5,737 nt of DNA from Candidatus Poribacteria bacterium (GCA_012961655.1 DTYX01000751.1:1-5737); one strand, 5' to 3'. Positions 1 through 5,655 are shown, numbered from the stretch's first letter. The notes: generated from the sequence alone by a model not told the origin. Numbers and translations: made by a program.

Positions 1-7
1 AATAAAA

Positions 8-40
8 ATCAGTGTTTAATCGGTGTTAATCCGTGGCTAA
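8..40 (+). repeat. Dispersed repeat, isolated copy of the GTGTTAATCCGTGGCTAA family
   Basis: The last 18 bases (GTGTTAATCCGTGGCTAA) are identical to the end of the copy at 2943-2964. Related copies in both orientations lie at 2801-2930. This copy sits beyond the 3' end of nagB and has no open frame. It belongs to a family of intergenic repeats that I recall from many environmental genomes; that link is from memory. Confidence 0.6.
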
Positions 41-97
41 AGATGTTATCTAAAACTATTGAAACTTATTTAACAATGCAGTATAAGGAATCCAAGT

Positions 98-131
98 ACA
101 GGTTTGTAGTGCGAAACGTAAACCGCCCTGT
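98..131 (-). terminator. Possible hairpin downstream of nagB
   Basis: ACAGG at 98-102 pairs with CCTGT at 127-131, and an alternative inner stem pairs GGTTT (101-105) with AAACC (120-124). It lies 8 bases past the nagB stop codon, where a terminator would be expected. There is no U-run after it in the minus-strand direction, so an intrinsic terminator is only weakly supported. It could equally be a dispersed palindrome: TTTGTAGTGCG inside it recalls the TTGTAG repeats at 4167 and 5690. Confidence 0.2.
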
Positions 132-138
132 GCCACAT

Positions 139-924
139 CTACTGAGCAGAATATAGTTTGCGTTTATTTTCATAAACCCATTTGTAATGTTTACGCCGTT
201 CCAGCTTTGAAGCCGCCGGTTCGTCGATGATGATTGTCGCCTTTGGGTGCATCTGAAGCGCAGAGGATGTAATCTGCGACGTAATCGGGCCTTCCACGCA
301 TTTTGCTACGGCATCAGCTTTATTCTCACCATTGGCAAGCAAGATACAATGTCTGGCTTCGAGAATCGTTGCTACTCCCATCGTGATGGCAAAACGCGGC
401 ACATCCTCTTCACGCTCAAAAAAGCGTGCGTTGTCTTTGATAGTTGATTCTGCTAACCCTTCAACATGGGTTCTGGAGGCAAGCGATGCTCCCGGTTCGT
501 TAAAAGCGATATGACCATCGCTGCCAATCCCTAGGATTTGAATGTCGATGCCACCCGCTTTCTGAATCTGTCGTTCATACCATTCACAATGAGCGTCAAG
601 GTCTGGAACAACACCGTTTGGTATGTGAATATTCTGCGGATTGACATTGATGTGATTGAACAAGTTATCATACATAAAGTAGTTGTAACTCTGCTCATGA
701 CTGGGCGGAAGTCCGACATATTCATCGAGGTTAAAAGTAACCACCTTCGAGAAATCCAGCCCCTCTTCTTTGTGCATACGTATAAGCTCTTGATATGTGC
801 CAACTGGGGTGCTTCCTGTTGCAAGCCCTAGCACAAGATTCGGCTTTCTCTGCAGCGCCGCCTTAACTATCTGCGCGGCTTCTTTACTGAGTTCTTCCTT
901 ATCGGTTTTGATAATTACTTCCAT
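139..924 (-). CDS. nagB: Glucosamine-6-phosphate deaminase NagB
   Basis: Cytosolic enzyme converting glucosamine 6-phosphate to fructose 6-phosphate plus ammonia, the step that sends amino-sugar carbon into glycolysis. The 261-residue length fits the family (E. coli 266). Visible motifs are the phosphate loop LGLATGSTP (32-40), FNLDEYVGL (64-72) and GSDGHIAFNEPG (134-145). Aligned by eye with the E. coli enzyme at a constant offset of five, catalytic D72, D141, H143 and E148 correspond to D67, D136, H138 and E143, and substrate-binding R172 to R167. The start is supported by AAAAAGGAG at 931-939, about six bases upstream. The E. coli allosteric residues S151, R158 and K160 appear as A146, H153 and E155, so activation by N-acetylglucosamine 6-phosphate may be absent. 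No nagA, kinase or transporter gene is visible nearby. The identification is secure; the regulatory inference is not. Confidence 0.96.
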   Translation of the reverse strand: MEVIIKTDKEELSKEAAQIVKAALQRKPNLVLGLATGSTPVGTYQELIRMHKEEGLDFSKVVTFNLDEYVGLPPSHEQSYNYFMYDNLFNHINVNPQNIHIPNGVVPDLDAHCEWYERQIQKAGGIDIQILGIGSDGHIAFNEPGASLASRTHVEGLAESTIKDNARFFEREEDVPRFAITMGVATILEARHCILLANGENKADAVAKCVEGPITSQITSSALQMHPKATIIIDEPAASKLERRKHYKWVYENKRKLYSAQ

Positions 925-1134
925 TTAATTCTCCTTTTTCTGTCGTTTCTTACTATGCGTATTTTTAGACTTTAAAGAGACTCGATGGTTTACTTCTTCT
1001 TCATCAAGGAGAAGCTCTCCCATATCAATGATGTTAATCGAGCGCATCTGAGGTAAGACTTTTAGATGAAACTCAAAAGTATCCTGCCCTAAGAGCCTAT
1101 CCAAAAAATAGATAGATGCTTCAGGACGTTCACT
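925..1134 (-). pseudogene. Probable 3' remnant of an unidentified gene upstream of nagB
   Basis: A minus-strand frame stays open for 69 codons between an in-frame TGA (1135-1137) and the TAA at 925-927. It has no ATG near its beginning; the first ATG is codon 30 (1045-1047) and lacks a Shine-Dalgarno sequence, while codon 11 is a TTG. The translation looks protein-like, with a hydrophobic/acidic middle (RSINIIDMGELLLDEEE) and a very basic tail ending KKRQKKEN. I do not recognise the family. The stop-start junction with nagB suggests it was a real upstream gene. Its 5' side ends close to a palindromic repeat at 1163-1200, which fits truncation by insertion or deletion. Alternatives are a short gene starting at TTG or ATG, or a chance open frame. 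Confidence 0.4.
931..939 (-). promoter_or_regulatory. nagB ribosome binding site inside an upstream reading frame
   Basis: The minus strand reads AAAAAGGAG six bases before the nagB ATG. The same bases encode the last lysines and glutamate of the upstream open frame, whose TAA (925-927) directly abuts the ATG (922-924). This is a stop-start arrangement typical of translational coupling, and it suggests nagB was once the downstream member of an operon. Confidence 0.7.
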
Positions 1135-1162
1135 TCAATCAGTCCGAGCCTGTTGAGGAAAA

Positions 1163-1200
1163 CTGTCCCGAACAAGTTCGGAGTCCGACTTTCCGGACAG
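1163..1200. repeat. Compact double-hairpin palindromic element
   Basis: Two adjacent perfect hairpins are packed into 38 bases: CCGAAC (1168-1173) with GTTCGG (1176-1181), and GTCCG (1183-1187) with CGGAC (1194-1198). The outer boundaries also pair, CTGTCC (1163-1168) with GGACAG (1195-1200). It begins about ten bases past the stop of the Nudix fusion gene, so it could stop or stabilise that transcript, but no U-run follows. The nested symmetry looks like a REP- or MITE-like intergenic repeat. A further inverted pair, AGCCTGT (1147-1153) and ACAGGCT (1238-1244), brackets it. Confidence 0.6.
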
Positions 1201-1210
1201 GTCTAAGAAA

Positions 1211-2548
1211 CTAACAGAAAAAATCAAGTTGTTCGAGACAGGCTAAGGCTTTCCGCCAATTCTTTAACTGCGAGGCAAAATCTTTTGGCCCCAATATCCC
1301 CTTTTCGGTTACAATTCCGCTGATTAGTTCCGCCGGTGTGATTTCAAAATAGATGTTTCTCACGCTCACGTTGGGGATGTTCTCTGAAATAACTTCCCGA
1401 CCGTCCTTCTCTTCCAATTTAATCGTTTCTCCGTCGTATGACCTTAGATGAAATTTGTTCGTTTGACACAGCGCGTATACCGGTACTTTATGCTTTTGAG
1501 CGGCAAGCGCTATCAGATGCGTTCCCACTTTGTTTATCAACGAGCCGTCTGACAGAATGCTGTCAGCGCCCATCAACACGATATCCGCGTTGGCAATAAA
1601 ATAACCGGCTTGCGCATCGGTGATTAAAGTAACATCGTATTCTTGGGCTACTTTCGTGGCTGTTTTTACGCCTTCATTCAAGGGCCTTGATTCTGTCACG
1701 ATAATATTTAAATTCCGTCTACCTGATGCCAAGATGGCGTTAACGACGGTAGAACTGTAACTATGAGTAAAAATAGTCATGTCATCGGATAAAAGAGCCT
1801 TGGTGTCCCGATAGATGATGGCGAGAGCATCTTTAAGATAAGCCTTATATTCATCTATGATTTTGAGGATATGGCGCTTAAAATCAGATATATTTTCAGC
1901 TTGATTTAATCTGCGCTGTGATTGATACAGGACATAGGCGATTGCGTTTATCAGTGGAGACATGCTCGGCCTGATATGATGTAGATGCCAACCGATGTTT
2001 GATAAATACTCAAATAGTTCATCAGTTTCCCCAATGGCGGGAAATTCCATTGCCGTTTTTAATACATCCAAAGCCATTGAGGCGAGTTCTGATGCCCCGT
2101 GAGCTCTATCTTGTTCAATTTTATCGATACCTTCCGCAATTTCAGACGCGAGATAGACCCTTTTTAGGGTCTGTTCGAGGTTTTTCACCGTTTCATATCC
2201 TGCAATCTCGTCGGGATAAATCCATCTCTTCTCCGTATGTTCCCAATCTATTTTTACCCTATCAGGTTGTGGCACACGGTAAAGAAAAGGATAAACTGTC
2301 CAAAGATAATCTCCATCTTCTATCCTGAGTGGTCTCCCTTTTCTGACGAAGTGAATATCTTTCGGATTGAGAGAGGTCTCTTCTTCTATCTCTGTTTCCA
2401 CTCTCTCATCGGGAGATTCATCGGCTTCTATCGAGCCACTAACTCCCGCCCAGTGGCGTTTATATGTTCTCACCTTGTCGCTTCGTTTCAGAATTAAGAT
2501 TTTTCCTTGGTGCTCCAAAAATGCAGTTACAACTCTTCTCGCTCTCAT
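1211..2548 (-). CDS. Nudix hydrolase fused to an eIF-2B/ribose-1,5-bisphosphate-isomerase-like domain
   Basis: Two-domain cytosolic protein of 445 residues. Residues 1-130 form a Nudix domain with its signature box at 38-60. The box keeps G38, E44 and the metal-binding glutamates E53, E56 and E57, but the usual arginine before E53 is T52 and the usual glycine before the final hydrophobic residue is S59. Residues about 140-445 match the initiation factor 2B-like fold shared by eIF-2B alpha/beta/delta, MtnA and archaeal ribose-1,5-bisphosphate isomerase: DRAHGASELA (147-156), RPSMSPLINAI (193-203), ESRPLNEG (286-293) and GADSILSDGSLINKVGT (327-343). D329 matches the catalytic aspartate of the isomerases, but the catalytic cysteine position is serine (S263 in FTHSYSST). 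I recall the same fusion in haloarchaea. The substrate is unknown; a sugar-phosphate or nucleotide role is inferred. AGGTGA lies about six bases before the ATG. Confidence 0.88.
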   Translation of the reverse strand: MRARRVVTAFLEHQGKILILKRSDKVRTYKRHWAGVSGSIEADESPDERVETEIEEETSLNPKDIHFVRKGRPLRIEDGDYLWTVYPFLYRVPQPDRVKIDWEHTEKRWIYPDEIAGYETVKNLEQTLKRVYLASEIAEGIDKIEQDRAHGASELASMALDVLKTAMEFPAIGETDELFEYLSNIGWHLHHIRPSMSPLINAIAYVLYQSQRRLNQAENISDFKRHILKIIDEYKAYLKDALAIIYRDTKALLSDDMTIFTHSYSSTVVNAILASGRRNLNIIVTESRPLNEGVKTATKVAQEYDVTLITDAQAGYFIANADIVLMGADSILSDGSLINKVGTHLIALAAQKHKVPVYALCQTNKFHLRSYDGETIKLEEKDGREVISENIPNVSVRNIYFEITPAELISGIVTEKGILGPKDFASQLKNWRKALACLEQLDFFC

Positions 2549-2658
2549 TTTATCACCTTAAGATACTCGGACAAAATTAGTTACCTCTATTTTCTCGCTG
2601 AATTCTCTTCTCTATCTGTAGCCTGTAGCCGGACTCACCGGGGTTCAGCGCCAATGCC

Positions 2659-2690
2659 CGCTTCCGAAGCGTTCCCCCTTTGAAAAGGGG
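2659..2690. repeat. Short hairpin followed by a CCCCTTT/AAAGGGG palindrome
   Basis: CGCTT (2659-2663) pairs with AAGCG (2667-2671) across a three-base loop. Next, CCCCTTT (2675-2681) pairs with AAAGGGG (2684-2690). A matching AAAAGGGG block recurs at 2772-2779 inside the tract GGGGGGGTTAGGGGG (2776-2790). The two pieces look like halves of one CCCCCTTT...GGGGGATTT-type repeat that was split by the intervening inverted repeat. Confidence 0.5.
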
Positions 2691-2712
2691 TACGGTCAAT
2701 AGTGAAATAATT

Positions 2713-2769
2713 AACCACAAAGACACCAAGAACACAAAGGAAAAATTCTGTCTTTGTGCCTTCGTGGTT
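2713..2769. repeat. AACCACAAAG inverted repeat
   Basis: The left arm AACCACAAAGACACCAAG (2713-2730) matches the reverse complement of the right arm (2752-2769) at 15 of 18 positions; the centre is A-rich. Near-identical AACCACAAAGACACAAAG...CTTTGTGGTT elements are, from memory, widespread intergenic repeats in planctomycetes and other environmental bacteria. No coding capacity is seen. Confidence 0.65.
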
Positions 2770-2800
2770 CCAAAAGGGGGGGTTAGGGGGATTTCCGATT

Positions 2801-2964
2801 TTAGCCACTGATTTTCACGGATTAAACACAGATTTTTTCTCTTTTTTTAGCCACTGATATTCACAGATTAAACACAGATTTTTCTTTCTTTCTTTTTATC
2901 CGTGTTTCATCTGTGCTAATCTGTGGCTAAATGCCGTGTCCCATCAGTGTTAATCCGTGGCTAA
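2801..2964. repeat. Cluster of four TTAGCCAC...ACAGAT repeat copies, two in each orientation
   Basis: Copies at 2801-2837 and 2847-2883 start TTAGCCACTGAT and end in AACACAGATTTTT. Copies at 2898-2930 and 2943-2964 are in the opposite orientation and end in GTGGCTAA. The second and third copies face each other around a (TTTC)n tract, and by eye about 27 of 33 positions can pair, giving a large fold-back structure. The first two copies differ from each other at only a few positions (for example TTTTCACGG against TATTCACAG), so these are diverged duplicates. A fifth copy lies at 8-40. Confidence 0.75.
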
Positions 2965-2978
2965 ATTCAGTTCCCGTA

Positions 2979-3209
2979 GAGGGTCAATCCTCATCGCCAA
3001 TGTTGGTAAAGCTTCCTAAGCTAATAGCACCGACCGTTTCCGGTCTTTTAACTATTAACGACAGTTGCTACGGACTTGAGGAGCATCCGTAGGTGTCATG
3101 ACTAAACCAACGTAGTCTTTGTTTCAAGACTCAGGCTAATCAACCAATTACTCTTATGAGTCACCTCACAAGCCCCTTCTGATCTCAAAGATCAGGAGGG
3201 GTGATTGAC
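2979..3209 (+). ncRNA. Candidate structured RNA, resembling an orphan IS200/IS605 (TnpB) omega RNA and right end
   Basis: About 230 bases without a plausible gene contain a run of hairpins: GAGG/CCTC (2979-2992), CCAA/TTGG (2997-3006), AGCTT/AAGCT (3010-3022), GACCG/CGGTC (3032-3045), CTACGGA/TCCGTAG (3068-3092), GTCTT/AAGAC (3115-3130), ACTC/GAGT (3150-3161) and a 13-bp terminal stem (3173-3201). GUUGGU (3002-3007) could also pair with ACCAAC (3106-3111) as a long-range contact. The terminal stem followed by TGATTGAC resembles the right end of IS200/IS605 elements, where the omega RNA of TnpB is encoded. The one odd pair in that stem is a U-G wobble only on the plus strand, favouring plus-strand transcription; however, the GACCG hairpin would have a GAAA loop only on the minus strand. 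No TnpB or TnpA coding sequence accompanies it. GTCAATC (2983-2989) and GATTGAC (3203-3209) form a 7-bp terminal inverted repeat. Alternatives are a MITE, a degraded element or an unrelated RNA. Confidence 0.42.
3173..3209 (+). mobile_element. Possible IS200/IS605-type right-end hairpin with TTGAC
   Basis: CCCCTTCTGATCT (3173-3185) pairs with AGATCAGGAGGGG (3189-3201) over a CAA loop: 12 Watson-Crick pairs and one U-G wobble. TTGAC follows at 3205-3209. I recall TTGAC as the right-end cleavage site of ISDra2, a member of this family. No transposase is present, so this would be a non-autonomous or remnant end. A strong stem without a following U-run argues against a simple intrinsic terminator. 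Confidence 0.42.
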
Positions 3210-3304
3210 TTACCACCGATTTCACACCAAAATTTAACATACTTTTTGCTCCATGTAAATAGAAAAATTGAATTCAGTTGCTTAGGACAACATTAAGATT
3301 TTTA

Positions 3305-3333
3305 TTGACATGAGCTAGATAATATGTTAAAAC
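3305..3333 (+). promoter_or_regulatory. Possible promoter for the secreted-protein genes
   Basis: TTGACA at 3305-3310 matches the sigma-70 -35 consensus. With 16-17 base spacing the -10 would be TTAAAA or TAAAAC (3327-3333), a poor match; a better-looking TAATAT (3320-3325) is too close to the -35. The stretch is AT-rich and about 100 bases before the next start codon. Two copies of the 8-bp palindrome TGAATTCA (3269-3276 and 3359-3366) flank it and could be regulator sites. Promoter rules for this lineage are not known to me. Confidence 0.25.
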
Positions 3334-3426
3334 TATTTCAAATTAGCATGTGCGAATTTGAATTCACAACTTTATGGGCTTGGAAGTTAGGAAATCTCAA
3401 TCAAAACTTTTAGAGAGGTATTCACC

Positions 3427-4143
3427 ATGAGAACATCAATATTACTAATCTGCGTGCTTTTGTCGTTCTGCCTTGGCATGGTTTTACCCACTGTCGTCGT
3501 TGGTCAGACAAATATAGTCATTAGTGCGGAAACGGTGAGAGATTTTGGTGAAATGTCGGAAGAAAATGTTGAAATTGTTGAGGATGCGGATGCTTCTAAT
3601 GGGTTTGCAATTCACTGGACCGGTGGCGCTGTAGCTGAAGCTGACCTTGGCAATCCAGAGAAGGTTGTTGCATGGTTTAAGGTTGAATTCTTTGCGGATG
3701 CGGCGGAATATTTCATCTGGATTCGCGGAAGAACTGCACCTGATGGTGACACAGGTGTGGATTCTGTTTGGGTACAATTTGACAACCAAATCGGAACAGG
3801 TCAACATACAGCCGATAAAGATGCGCCAAGTCGTGGCTTGGGAAATTGGCGCGACGTTTTTGACGCCGGGATTTACAAATGGGGTAGCCAGGAGGTGCCT
3901 CCGCAAAGTGTTGTGAGCGTAAAGTTTAAGGAAAAAGGGCTCCATACGATACTAATGACACCAAGACAGGTGCCTCATTTTATTGACCAAGTTTTGTTGA
4001 GCCAAGACCAGGATGAATATCCTGACGATGAACCCTGGGAATGGGATGCAACGAGGGACCCGAAAGTTTATCCAGTTGACCGACAGGGAAAACTCACAAC
4101 AACCTGGGGAATGCTGAAAAGTGTAAGATGGGTTAATAGATAA
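3427..4143 (+). CDS. Exported protein with a carbohydrate-binding-like jelly-roll domain
   Basis: A 238-residue protein with a typical signal peptide: RTS basic start, hydrophobic core at 5-24, likely cleavage near G26/Q27. The rest is probably one beta-sandwich. EYFIWIRGRTAPDG (94-107), DSVWVQFDN (112-120), the tryptophan-bearing stretch NWRDVFDAGIYKW (140-152), and GLHTILMTPR followed by FIDQVLLSQD (171-194) match the pattern of CBM6/CBM35/malectin-like domains, in which an IWxR strand, a DSxWVQ strand and a final HTL...LDRILL strand recur. No catalytic domain is present, so it may bind glycans at the surface or act as an adaptor; this is inferred. The acidic linker (195-205) leads to a short tail, GKLTTTWGMLKSVRW (221-235), which I associate with poribacterial proteins without knowing its role. 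GAGAGG lies about eight bases before the ATG. The next gene follows after 90 bases. Confidence 0.8.
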   Translation: MRTSILLICVLLSFCLGMVLPTVVVGQTNIVISAETVRDFGEMSEENVEIVEDADASNGFAIHWTGGAVAEADLGNPEKVVAWFKVEFFADAAEYFIWIRGRTAPDGDTGVDSVWVQFDNQIGTGQHTADKDAPSRGLGNWRDVFDAGIYKWGSQEVPPQSVVSVKFKEKGLHTILMTPRQVPHFIDQVLLSQDQDEYPDDEPWEWDATRDPKVYPVDRQGKLTTTWGMLKSVRWVNR

Positions 4144-4150
4144 TCAGCGC

Positions 4151-4190
4151 GGCGCAGGTATATCGCTTGTAGGAGCAGAATTCCTGCGCC
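4151..4190. repeat. GGCGCAGG/CCTGCGCC palindrome between the two secreted-protein genes
   Basis: GGCGCAGG (4151-4158) and CCTGCGCC (4183-4190) are perfect 8-bp inverted arms. The right part, starting TTGTAGGAGC (4167-4176), matches the repeat at 5690-5714. It lies 7 bases past the upstream stop codon. It could attenuate or protect the transcript between the two genes, but the following AATATTTATT is only a weak U-tract. Confidence 0.6.
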
Positions 4191-4233
4191 AATATTTATT
4201 GTAAATGCCAAATTTTACTGAAAGGAGCGAACA

Positions 4234-5643
4234 ATGTTGAGAAGAGATATGATAATCTTTTTAGGATTTTTCCTCCTGACATCTCTCATTGCTCTGAACA
4301 TCAATCCTGCCCTTGCGAGAATGCCAATGATAGCCTTCCTTTCGAATCGAACCGGAGACCAAGAGGTTTACATATTGTTCGGCGACGGCGAAACTGAACA
4401 GATTACCAAAAACAAGGCGCGGGCGCTTGACCCCGAGTGGTCGCCGGATGGCAAAACGATTATCTTCGCATGTAACATAAGGGGCGGGGAAGCTTTTGAT
4501 TTTTTAACGAAAGATGTGACTGACCTCAGAAGCAAACAAACAGATTTGACAAAAGGCGAGTTTGGCAAGATGACCAAACCTCGATGGGCGCCCGCAGGTA
4601 GTCCGCGCATCCTTACCGAGTCCACCGCTCTGCCGAATCCCGACAATTGGGATATTGGCATGCTGGATTTAAGCGAAAAACCACCGACAATTTTCAATAT
4701 ATCAAATGTGGGCGGTCAAGGAGTAGGACAAGACCTTGAAGCATCCTGGTCTCCCGATGGGACAAAAGTGGCTTTTCACAGTGAGCGTGCTGGCAGTTTC
4801 GATATCTTCATTGCGGATATGACAACCGATAAACCTGGTGTAAATCAGGTACAACTTACCAAGGATCCAGCATCGGACCAACGTGCTCGTTGGTCGCCGG
4901 ACGGGACGAAGATAGTGTTTGAATCTAAGAGAGACGGCGATTGGGAAATATTTGTCATAGACATCGATGGACAAAACCTCAAACAGTTGACCGATAATGA
5001 TAAGACTGACAGAAATGCCGATTGGTCAGAAACTGGAATTGTCTTTGAAAGCAACCGCGATGGCAACTACGAGATTTATCGGATGGATGCCGATGGGAAC
5101 AATCAAGTCAATCTGACGAATGACAAAGGAAAAGACTCAAAACCCCTATGGTCTCCCAATGGCGCCAAGATATTGTTCGAGTCTAGACGGGATAAGAACA
5201 CGGAATTGTACATCATGGATGCCGACGGGAGCAATGTGAAGAACCTCACAAATAATCCGGCAAAAGACTTCTCTGGCAAATGGAACCCAGTTTATTTTAT
5301 GTTCCCGGTTGAACCAAAACGGAAACAATTTACCACACTTGGGGAAGTTAAGCGCACTACTTTGCTGCAAAATTATCCAAATCCCTTCAACCCCGAAACG
5401 TGGATTCCATATCATCTGGTCAATGAAGCTTTTGTGACAGTACGAATATACAATCTCAAGGGCGAGTTGGTGCGTTCATTTGAAACCAGAAAACAACCAG
5501 CAGGTGCATATCTGAATCGAGAAAAAGCTGTCTACTGGGATGGTCGGAATAACCTGGGTCAAGCGGTCGCAAGCGGAGTATATTTTTACCAACTCTTGAC
5601 TGACCGTTTTTCACAAACCCGAAGGATGCTGATGGTGAAATAA
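4234..5643 (+). CDS. Exported TolB-like beta-propeller protein with C-terminal FlgD/type IX sorting-like domain
   Basis: A 469-residue protein. The signal peptide spans 1-28, with a hydrophobic core (7-21) and an ALA|R cleavage site. Residues 33-352 are PD40/TolB-type blades, each with a WSPDG turn and an F.S.RDG..EIY...DG....LT pattern: LDPEWSPDG (65-73), KPRWAPAG (115-122), SWSPDG (171-176), RWSPDG (219-224), DWSETG (263-268) and LWSPNG (305-310), with GKWNP (348-352) closing. The last three repeats are about 40 residues apart and the most regular. Residues 375-469 form a separate beta-rich domain beginning LLQNYPNPFNPETWIPY (377-393), continuing with YNLKGELVR (406-414) and DGRNNLGQAVASGVYFYQL (436-454). 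This matches FlgD-Ig-like or type IX secretion C-terminal domains. Unlike TolB proper it lacks an obvious TolB N-terminal domain and carries this tail, so a surface-anchored or secreted binding role is more likely than the Tol-Pal system. AAAGGAG lies six bases before the ATG; tandem stops TAATAA end it. Confidence 0.9.
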   Translation: MLRRDMIIFLGFFLLTSLIALNINPALARMPMIAFLSNRTGDQEVYILFGDGETEQITKNKARALDPEWSPDGKTIIFACNIRGGEAFDFLTKDVTDLRSKQTDLTKGEFGKMTKPRWAPAGSPRILTESTALPNPDNWDIGMLDLSEKPPTIFNISNVGGQGVGQDLEASWSPDGTKVAFHSERAGSFDIFIADMTTDKPGVNQVQLTKDPASDQRARWSPDGTKIVFESKRDGDWEIFVIDIDGQNLKQLTDNDKTDRNADWSETGIVFESNRDGNYEIYRMDADGNNQVNLTNDKGKDSKPLWSPNGAKILFESRRDKNTELYIMDADGSNVKNLTNNPAKDFSGKWNPVYFMFPVEPKRKQFTTLGEVKRTTLLQNYPNPFNPETWIPYHLVNEAFVTVRIYNLKGELVRSFETRKQPAGAYLNREKAVYWDGRNNLGQAVASGVYFYQLLTDRFSQTRRMLMVK

Positions 5644-5655
5644 TAAGTAAATTCG

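Larger units (their letters stand above)
2549..3426. other. Divergent intergenic region, repeat-rich, no convincing gene
   Basis: These 878 bases separate the leftward Nudix fusion gene from the rightward secreted-protein genes. I find no open frame with a family-like translation on either strand. The contents in order are: a 7-bp tandem CTGTAGC pair (2616-2629), a small hairpin and G/C-tract palindrome (2659-2690), an AACCACAAAG inverted repeat (2713-2769), a G-rich tract (2776-2790), four copies of a TTAGCCAC repeat (2801-2964), a chain of hairpins like a noncoding RNA (2979-3209), and an AT-rich stretch with possible promoter elements (3240-3426). Confidence 0.8.

Noticed and set aside
531..831. 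Open frames of 97 codons on both strands within nagB
   Set aside because: They overlap the NagB active-site coding region in other frames and have no ribosome binding site or family-like translation.
2801..2964. CRISPR array
   Set aside because: The copies differ in sequence and orientation and have no regular unique spacers, and no cas genes are present.
2965..3018. Residual TnpB C-terminal coding sequence entering the structured block
   Set aside because: The plus-strand frame there is under 20 codons (KFSSRRGSILIANVGKAS then stop) and lacks any TnpB motif, so it cannot be told from chance.
2979..3209. Riboswitch, group II intron or retron RNA as the explanation of the structured block
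   Set aside because: I see no known riboswitch core or group II domain V motif and no reverse transcriptase gene. The block ends about 217 bases before the next start codon with a possible promoter between. A retron-like layout with terminal inverted repeats is not excluded, only unsupported.
3484..3945. A 153-codon open frame on the minus strand inside the jelly-roll gene
   Set aside because: It is antisense to a gene with a clear signal peptide, ribosome binding site and domain pattern; its translation has no recognisable motifs.
4234..5643. TolB of the Tol-Pal system
   Set aside because: The propeller repeats fit, but the TolB N-terminal domain is not evident, a YPNPFNP sorting-type domain is attached, and no tolA, tolQ, tolR or pal neighbours are visible.
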